From: Cunninghamia lanceolata
Lineage: Eukaryota; Streptophyta; Pinopsida; Cupressales; Cupressaceae
Length of the DNA: 64,000 nt
Assembly: GCA_027924645.1 (NCBI GenBank)
Contig: BSBN01001359.1
Span: 11,512,001 to 11,576,000, forward strand
Direction of reading: 5' to 3'
Shown: piece by piece, positions 57,401-64,000 of the stretch
Layout of the letters: every line of letters begins with the position of its first letter
How positions within the stretch are numbered: the first letter of the stretch is position 1
Program-made: the position numbers and the translations under genes
Notes under the pieces: generated by a model
The model's input: the letters and a program-made list of their open reading frames with translations, nothing else
Told to the model about the DNA's origin: nothing
Database searches by the model: none

Positions 57401-58757
57401 ATAGTGGGAGAGTGCTTCGGATAAGTCCTTGAATGTAGGTGAAGATGTTTTACTTTCTGCATGTAATGTTGTTTCTAATGATCAGTAATTGGTTGAATCA
57501 TGATGCTCATTTCATATGACCCCGCATAAGGAATGGTTCTCCACATATGAAGAATATGATGAAGGTAATATCTACCTTGGTGACAACTCTTCATATCCAA
57601 TTGTCGAGAAAGGAAAGGTATTGTTGTGTTTCAATGATGAGAGGATTAAAACCCTCCCTGGTGTTTTGCATGTTCCTAGATTAGCTAGAAATCTGATTTC
57701 AGTTTCAAAGTTGAATGATTTGGGAATGCATGTGACATTTGACAAGCATGGCTACAGATTGGTGAGAGGTAACTTGGTGGTAGCGAAAGGGAAGAGATTC
57801 AGGAACTTGTTTAAGCGTGAAGCCACTACAGTTTGTAATGCCTCTTATGTTTTTGAGGCTTCTAAAAACACTTGTATGTTATGGCACCGCAGATTGGGCC
57901 ACACAAGTAATAATGTACTAAAAATTATTAAGAATAAAAATTTGTTGGATGGTTTCTCCTATTCTGATGAGCACTTTGATTTCTGTGAGAATTGTGTGTT
58001 TGGTAAACAAAAAAGAAAATCATTTCCTTCAGGAAGCAATAGAGCAAAAGAGAAATTAGAAATTATTCATACGGATGTGTTTGGACCTATGGATAATGAA
58101 TTTATCATAAAATCTTGTTATTTTGTCACCTTCATTGATGATTTATCCAGATTTACATGGATTTATTTTATGAAACATAAATATGAAGTTTTTACTAAGT
58201 TTAAGGAATTCAAAGTCTTAGTAGAGAACCAATTAGGTTTAAAGATGAAAATATTTAGATCTAACAATGGAGGGGAATATTGCTCTAAGGAATTTGATGA
58301 GTTTTGCAAGCATGTAGGTATAATCAGACAAAAGACAACTCAATATACACCACAACAGAATGGTGTTGCAGAAAGGATGAACTAAACAATTATGGAAAGA
58401 GCCAGAAGTATGCTTAGTGATGCATAGTTGGATAAATGCTTTTGGGCAGGGGCTGTGTGTACTGCTTGCTACTTGATAAACAGATCTCCTTGTAAGGTTC
58501 TTGATTCGACACCTTGTGAAATGTGGATAGGTAAGAAACCTTTTGTTTCACATTTAAGGGTTTTTGGCTATGAGGCTTCTGTTCATGTGCCTAAGGAAAA
58601 GCAATCTAAGTTGGATCCAAAAGATGAAAAGTGTACATTCATTGGATATGGTGATAATGTCAAAGGTTATAAGCTTTGGAATCCACTAACCTGCAAGATT
58701 AGCTTTTATGGAGATGTTATTTTCAGGGAACTTAGAGCTATTTCTGAACCTGAGTAG
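57401..58757 (+). pseudogene. int: protease and integrase of element D
   Basis: The protease start near 57485-57510 is disrupted: the D-S-G triad is replaced by ES followed by a TGA, then CSFHMTPHKEWFSTYE. The GAG-pre-integrase region is CMLWHRRLGHTSNNVLKIIK, with CENCVFGKQKRKSF (HHCC). The core has IIHTDVFGPM (first Asp), FRSNNGGEY (Asn where the second catalytic Asp is expected) and PQQNGVAERMN (Glu). Stops occur at 58383-58385 and 58425-58427. After that LINRSPCKVL and FGYEASVHVPKEKQSKLDPK complete the domain. An acidic linker follows to about 58950. Confidence 0.9.
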
Positions 58758-59040
58758 CCAAAAGAAAAAGAAGAAAAGGTAAAGAAGGTGCACTTTGAGT
58801 TAGAGCAGCAAGATGCACCTCAGGAAGAACAGAATGATGGATTGGGGGGTGAAGAAGAAGAAGAAGAAGATTCAATTAGTTTTGATGAAGATAAGTCTAT
58901 TGTTACAGAAGAAGTTGGTGGAGATGATCATGCAGAAGAATGAGTAGAGTCTCTTACTCCACCCTTAAGGAGATCCACAAGACAACGGAATCCAGTTGAC
59001 AGGTATAGCCCACTAGATTTCTATTGTGTATATGCTTTAC

Positions 59041-60561
59041 TGAGTACTAATGATGAACCTAGATCCTACAAGGAAGCTATTTCTGCAGATGATAGTGAGT
59101 CTTGGCAGTTAGCCATGCAAGAGGAGATGATGTCTTTAGACTCTTGTAACACCTAGGATCTTCTTCGTTTGCCCAAAGGAAGAAAGGCCATAGGTTGTAA
59201 GTGGGTCTTCAAAAAGAAGTTTGGAGCAGACGGGTCATTGGAGAAGTACAAGGCTAGACTGGTAGACAAGGGCTACTCCCAGAGAGATGGAGTTGATTTT
59301 GGTGATATATTCTCTCATGTTGCTAAATTATTTTTAATTAGATTTCTCTTATCCATTGTTGTAGCTTATGGTTAGGAGATTGAGAAAATGGATGTTAAGA
59401 TTGCATTCTTGCATGGAGATCTTGAAGAAGAAATTTATATGCAACAACCTACAGGTTTTGAGGTAAAAGGAAAATAACATTGGGTTTGCAGGTTAAAGAG
59501 GTCTCTTTATGGTCTGAAACAGTCCCCCAGAATGTGGTATCAAAAGTTTGACTCATTTTTTTTTAAATTGGGTTTTGTTAGAAGTGAGGAGGATCACTGT
59601 GTTTACATTTATTGTGTTGATGATTCTATACTGTATGATTAGTGAGCTTAAAGCCCAACTTTCAGGTGCATTTGAGATGAAGGATCTTGGTGCTGCAAGG
59701 TATATTTTGGGAATGGAGATCAAGAGGGACAAAGTTAACAGAAATATTTGGTTGTCACAAAGTAAGTATGTGAATACTATTTTGTAGAGGTTTATTTTGT
59801 AGGACTATAACCCAGTTAGAGTTCCTTTATCCATTGGCACTAAGCATTCATTAGATATGTGTCCAAAGAATGAGGATGAGTTTTAGGATATGTCTAATGT
59901 GCCATATGCTAGTGCTCTAGGGAGTTTGATGTATGCAATGGTTTGCACTAGACCAGATATTGCCCAAGTAGTGGGAGTTTTGAGCAGATTTATGTCTAAC
60001 TCTGGTAGACAACATTAGAATTATACGAAGGGGGTGTTTAAATATCTTGCAGGTACTCCTAATCATTGTTTGGTTTATTCTGGTACTGATAACATACAGG
60101 GTTTTGTTGATGTAGATTGGACAGGTGACTTGGATAGTCAAAGGTCCACTAGTGGCTATGTGTTTACTCTGTTTGGAGGTGCAGTGAGTTGGATGAGTAT
60201 GAGGCAGCCCACAGTTGCTTTGTCCACCACAGAAGCAAAGTATATGGCTGCTACCCATGTCTCTAAGGAGGTAGTTTGGTTGAGGAGACTATGTACAAGT
60301 ATTGGATTTAATTGCAGGATCATTCAGATTGGTTGTGATAGCCAAAGTGCTATCTGTTTGGCCAAGAATCCCATGTATCATGATCGAACTAAGCATGTTG
60401 ATGTTCACTATCACTTTGTTCAAGAGTTGGTTACAAATGGAGAGATTGAGCTGAAGAATATAGACACTTAGGAGAATGTTGCAGATTCATTGACCAAGAC
60501 TGTGAGCACAAAAAAGTTCATGTGGTGCAGAGAGGCCATGGGCCTTGTTTCTAGTGCCTGA
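59041..60561 (+). pseudogene. pol: reverse transcriptase and RNase H of element D
   Basis: RT motifs: [57 protein letters not shown] and RLKRSLYGLKQSPRMWYQKF. The stretch after CVYI is short: YCVDDSILYD then a stop, then (in another frame) ELKAQLSGAFEMKDLGAARY. About a dozen residues around the catalytic YVDD appear deleted. RNase H: VDVDWTGDLDSQRSTSGYVF, LSTTEAKYMAATH, QIGCDSQSAICLAKN and VADSLTK, ending at TGA 60559-60561. TAG stops are scattered. Confidence 0.92.
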
Positions 60562-60620
60562 TTAGTTTTCATTTGATTTCTTATGGGTTTATTTACAATG
60601 TATAATGTCAAGTGGGAGAA

Positions 60621-61571
60621 TGTTGGGATAAGGTGCCATTAAACTTGTAAATCCCAATATTGTATTATTCCATATATTATTTGTAATTTGTAATTATCCA
60701 TAAGGAGATGTACAGGTTTCACCAGTAGTGGTAAAAATTATTTATTGTCCATAGTAATTATAGAGTTACTACATCGATAAGTTCCAGAGTTACCAGCAAT
60801 AGTTATAGGATGTCATTTACTATGGTAATTGGTAATTGGTCAAAGTGGGGTACACATGTGGAGGAATCAGCTATTTTTAGTCTTATGATGCACCTCATAG
60901 ATGTTGTAAGTAGGTGTAAGAGATTCTATGACAATTGTAAGTTGTCATAAGAATCTATGACATTTATGACAGCATATGATGCATCATAAGATTCTGTAAG
61001 TGGCTATTTTTGGCTCCTAGGTGTTCAAGCTTGCATGGGCATCTTTTGCCAAGTGTAGGATGTGTGTATAATAGTTTTTATGACCCTGTAAGAGCCTATT
61101 TTTGTCCATGGATGCCCAAGGTTGTATTGTTGACTCTTGACAAGTGTTATGAGCTTGTAAGAAGTCATTTAATGTTGCATGGGTGAAGATTCCAAGATGG
61201 ACACCCATCTTGAGGTTGTAAAAATTTTATAAAGCCATGGCATAGTAAATGATATGTATAACAGGTTTACAGGTACTCAGGTGCTGCCGGAATGCTGTCG
61301 GATTGAAGACTAAAGGAGAGATTGGTGGTGTTGTTGTATTGTAAATCATTTTTAGATTAGTACAAACATTGGGCCTCTTTCTTGTGTGGAATTGTTTACC
61401 CGCAAGGGTTTTCTCCACGTTAAACATTGTGTTATGAGTTAAATTTTGCATTTCTGTGAAGCATAGTTTCATTTCTTATTACAATCTCCATCAATAATAC
61501 ACACTTAAAAGATTGCAAAAATTTATTTGAATCAGATTTCCATTGAAGTAGTGTTGCTTTCATTTCTAACA
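60621..61571 (+). repeat. 3' LTR of element D
   Basis: 951 bases, paired with 55576-56533, preceded by the polypurine tract at 60610-60620 and followed by the target copy GTTAA. Confidence 0.95.
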
Positions 61572-61576
61572 GTTAA

Positions 61577-62195
61577 AAAGAATAAAATGCAGAATTTGAA
61601 GTTCACTTATGAAACCATGCAAATGTCTGAAGATGAAAAGATTACAAGCTAATTATAGAAGGTGGAAGAAGTTGTCAGTGGCATAAAAGGACTTGATGGG
61701 AAGATAAATGATCAAGAATTGATATTGAAGGTACTTAGAACTCTTCCTAAAGCTTACAGTCATAAGGTATCATCTATTGAAGAATTACAAAATTTGAATC
61801 AGTTTACCAAAGAACAGTTGCTTGGCACTCTAAATACTTTTGAAATAAGAGAGTTTGGCACAAGTAGTGGAAGTGCAAAATATGAGACTGCATTTAAAGC
61901 TGGCAAGATAGAGAAGACTGTTGAATCAGATCCAGAAGACTTTGATGAAGTAGAAGCTAACTTTGTGAGAAGAATGAAAAAGGGTGCTAGCAAGTTTAGT
62001 GGTAAGTTACCTTTTAAATGTTTCAATTGTGGTAAAATAGGTCACTATGCTTCAAGATGTCCAGATAGAGCTCTAAGAATTAAGAATAAGGAAACCATAG
62101 GAAGGTTAGTCAAGAAAAAATACTATGCAAGCGTTTTGATGATGAATCAAGTTTTGAAGATGATATGGATGATGAATGCTTATTTATTTCCATAA
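61577..62195 (+). pseudogene. gag: gag C-terminal part of element E
   Basis: Continues the gag cut at 55570: KMQNLKFTYETMQMSEDEKI, then two stops, then VSGIKGLDGKINDQELILKV and LRTLPKAYSHKVSSIEEL, typical of the UBN2 gag core. The zinc knuckle CFNCGKIGHYASRC is intact at 62019-62061. After the basic region the frame drifts out near 62195. Confidence 0.88.
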
Positions 62196-62243
62196 GATAT
62201 GAAACTAGTTTTGCTAACCCTGGAAGATGTGTGAAGGAAAGGA

Positions 62244-64000
62244 GTGATTCTGGAAGCATGTGCTAACCCTAGAGGCATTATAATATCTAATTTTCATGCT
62301 AGGAGTGAAAAGGATGAATGGGTCATTGACAGTGGATTCTCAAACCATATGATAGGTGATAAGAGTAAGTTTATTAAACTTGAAAATTATGAGGGTGGAT
62401 TAGTTAGGTTTGGTGGTGATGAAGCTGCTAAGATTTGTGGAAAATGTTCAATTAGTTTTGATGCAAAGCATAACACTGACAATGTTCTTTATGTCAAAGT
62501 TTTAAATCATAATCTCTTGAGTGTTGGACAGATGTGTAGCAAAGGGTACGATCTTATGTTTTAGAATGATGGGTGTGAGATCAGAAAAGGCTCCGGAATA
62601 GTAATTGTTGCTGGAAAGAAGACAGGTGGAAATGTTTATCATCCAAAGGTGGTGTTAGTTATTGTCTTAGATCTCAGATCAGTGAGAGTTGGTTATGGCA
62701 TAGGAGATTATGTCACATAAATTTTGATAGCCTGGTAAGGATAAGTTCAGTTCAAGCTATGAGAGATTTGCCAAAGTTAACAAAGCCTATTACTATTGTT
62801 TGTAAGGAATGTCAGTTTGGAAAGCAAACTAGAAGAAGCTTCAAAAGAAATGATCAGTCATCTACCAGATTATTGGAGTTGATGCATACAGACCTGTGTG
62901 GTCCTACCATAGTAAGGAGTTTCAAGGTGATAGTATTTCATGTTATTTATTGATGATTGCTCTACAATGACTTGGGTCACTTTTCTTAAGGAAAAATCAA
63001 AAGCCCTAGATAAGTTTAAAGCTTTTAAAGAAATGGTTGAAAATTAATTGGATATGAAAATCAAATGTTTGAGGTTTGACAGAGGTGAAGAGTTTACTTC
63101 TAATGAGTTGAACATGTTCTATGAGAATCATGGGATAAAGAGGCATCTATCTGCTCCCAAAATGCCTCAGCAAAATGGAGTGGTTGAAAGGAAGAACAAG
63201 ATTGTTCAAGAATCTGCAAGAACAATGATAAAAGAAGCAAACCTACTGGAAGTCTACTAGAGAGAAGCAATTCATACTATTGTCTACATACATAACAGAC
63301 TACAAGTGAAAGCAAATAATACAAAGACTCCCTATGAGCTATGGTATGGAAGGATTCCCACTATTAAATATTTCAAAGTTTTTGGAAGCAATTGTTATAT
63401 CAGAAGAGATGAAGAACTAGGAAAGTTTGATGCAAGAACTGATGAAGGTATTTTCCTTGGATACTCTAACAAAAGCAAAGATTACCGGTGCTATAATAAG
63501 AGGCTAAGAAGGATTGTTGAAAGTGCTAATGTTAAGGTTGACGAAGATGTACAAAAGTTTTCAGAGATTAATGGATATGAATCAGATGAGTCTTCTTGTG
63601 AAGAAGAAGAAAAGACCAAAGAGAAGGAAGTACAGGTTGAAGCTCAAGAAACTCCAAAAATAGAAGTACAAGTTGAAGAACAAGAAGGTCCAAAAAAAGC
63701 TCCTAAAACTCCCAAATATGTGTAGAGGCATCACACTGAAGATCAAATCATTGGTGACAAGAGAAAATGTATACTGACAAGAAGCAGAGTTGCTAAAGAT
63801 CAGGTAAATGTATGCTTACTTTCAAAAGTTGAACCTAAAACAATAATTGAGGCATGCAAGGATGAGAATTGGATCAAAGATATGAAAGAAGAACTAATGC
63901 AGATTGAGAAGAATCAAACTTGGGAACTTGTCCCAAGACTAGAGAATAAGAATGTGATTGGAACTAAGTGGGTATACAAGAACAAGTTGAATGAGAATGG
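62244..64000 (+). pseudogene. pol: protease, integrase and start of RT of element E
   Basis: Protease: EWVIDSGFSNHMIGDKSKF with an intact DSG triad at about 62328. Pre-integrase: VCKECQFGKQTRRSFK. Integrase core: LMHTDLCGPT (first Asp), LRFDRGEEFTSNELN (second Asp, D in FDRGEE) and PQQNGVVERKNKIVQESART (Glu). Stops interrupt at about 62564, 62953-62956, 63045 and 63258-63260. The C-terminal integrase part (FKVFGSNCYIRRDEELGKFD, GIFLGYSNKSKDYRCYNKR) is open to 63725. A charged linker follows, and RT begins KDMKEELMQIEKNQTWELVP, then NVIGTKWVYKNKLNENG at the window edge. All three integrase catalytic acids are present. Confidence 0.9.

Larger units (their letters stand above)
55576..61571 (+). 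mobile_element. complete Ty1/copia element D nested in the gag of E
   Basis: LTRs at 55576-56533 and 60621-61571 begin TGTTGGGATAAGG and end TTTCTAACA, with a perfect 5-bp duplication GTTAA at 55571-55575 and 61572-61576. Inside are a perfect Met primer site, gag, zinc knuckle, protease, integrase, RT and RNase H, and a polypurine tract AAGTGGGAGAA at 60610-60620. Structure is complete, but coding is disabled by stops, frameshifts and an RT deletion. Confidence 0.96.
53603..64000 (+). mobile_element. Ty1/copia element E, 5' LTR to early RT, truncated by the window edge
   Basis: 5' LTR, decayed Met primer site, gag, protease, integrase and the start of RT are in copia order. Element D is inserted in gag at 55576-61571. 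The 3' end and 3' LTR lie beyond 64000. The host of E is the LINE at 50710-53602. Related solo LTRs lie at 15623-16860 and 40499-42027. Confidence 0.9.

Noticed and set aside
1..64000. Biosynthetic cluster, defence island or viral integration
   Set aside because: All recognisable coding remnants are retrotransposon gag/pol or LINE. No envelope, capsid or enzyme cluster is seen.

Overview
The window looks like gene-poor intergenic DNA from a large plant genome, most likely a gymnosperm such as a conifer. It is AT-rich, holds no tRNA, rRNA or convincing single-copy host gene, and is almost entirely transposable elements nested inside one another. Most coding remnants carry in-frame stops, many of which replace an expected Gln codon and fit C-to-T decay. 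The assignment to conifers is an inference from overall character; no diagnostic host gene is present.

Layout, left to right. (1) 1-11160, minus strand: a large unrecognised open reading frame system (called K here), running from 9611 down to 144, probably the internal part of an element whose far end lies outside the window. K is split by element A (1208-6601, plus strand), a gag-protease LTR retrotransposon without reverse transcriptase, with TSD CTATT. (2) 11161-12917, continuing at 29455-29611 and upward, minus strand: element H, a Ty3/gypsy element with gag, primer-binding site and the end of its 5' LTR. (3) Inserted in the leader of H: element B (12923-29449, minus strand, TSD TCACT), a gypsy element with a protease but no visible RT or integrase. 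Its internal region holds a solo LTR (15623-16860, TSD GATAC), and its own 5' LTR is cut by element C (21098-28786, plus strand), a full-length Tekay/Del-type chromovirus with gag, PR, RT, RNase H, integrase and chromodomain. (4) 29612-33363: probable remainder of the H LTR with minisatellites, then a gypsy RNase H fragment (J). (5) 33364-39860: element G, a Tat-like gypsy element with its RNase H placed between protease and RT; its protease is interrupted by a LINE-mobilised insertion with a 12-bp TSD. (6) 39860-45444: element F, a decayed chromovirus missing its 5' end and interrupted by two solo LTRs. (7) 45445-50709: mostly unassigned DNA with one solo LTR (48277-49125, TSD ATGGT). (8) 50710-53602: a decayed LINE with endonuclease and RT. 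(9) 53603-64000: element E, a Ty1/copia element running off the right edge, whose gag is split by a second complete copia element, D (55576-61571, TSD GTTAA).

The genes do not cooperate as a host pathway. Each gag-pol remnant once served its own element: capsid, protease, reverse transcription and integration. The order of nesting gives a relative insertion history: H before K and B; K before A; B before C and the 15623 solo LTR; the LINE before E; E before D. I found no defence system, operon, CRISPR array or other new functional system. The least explained object is the K reading frame, and the most structurally informative are the RT-less element A and the tandem-repeat leader of element B.
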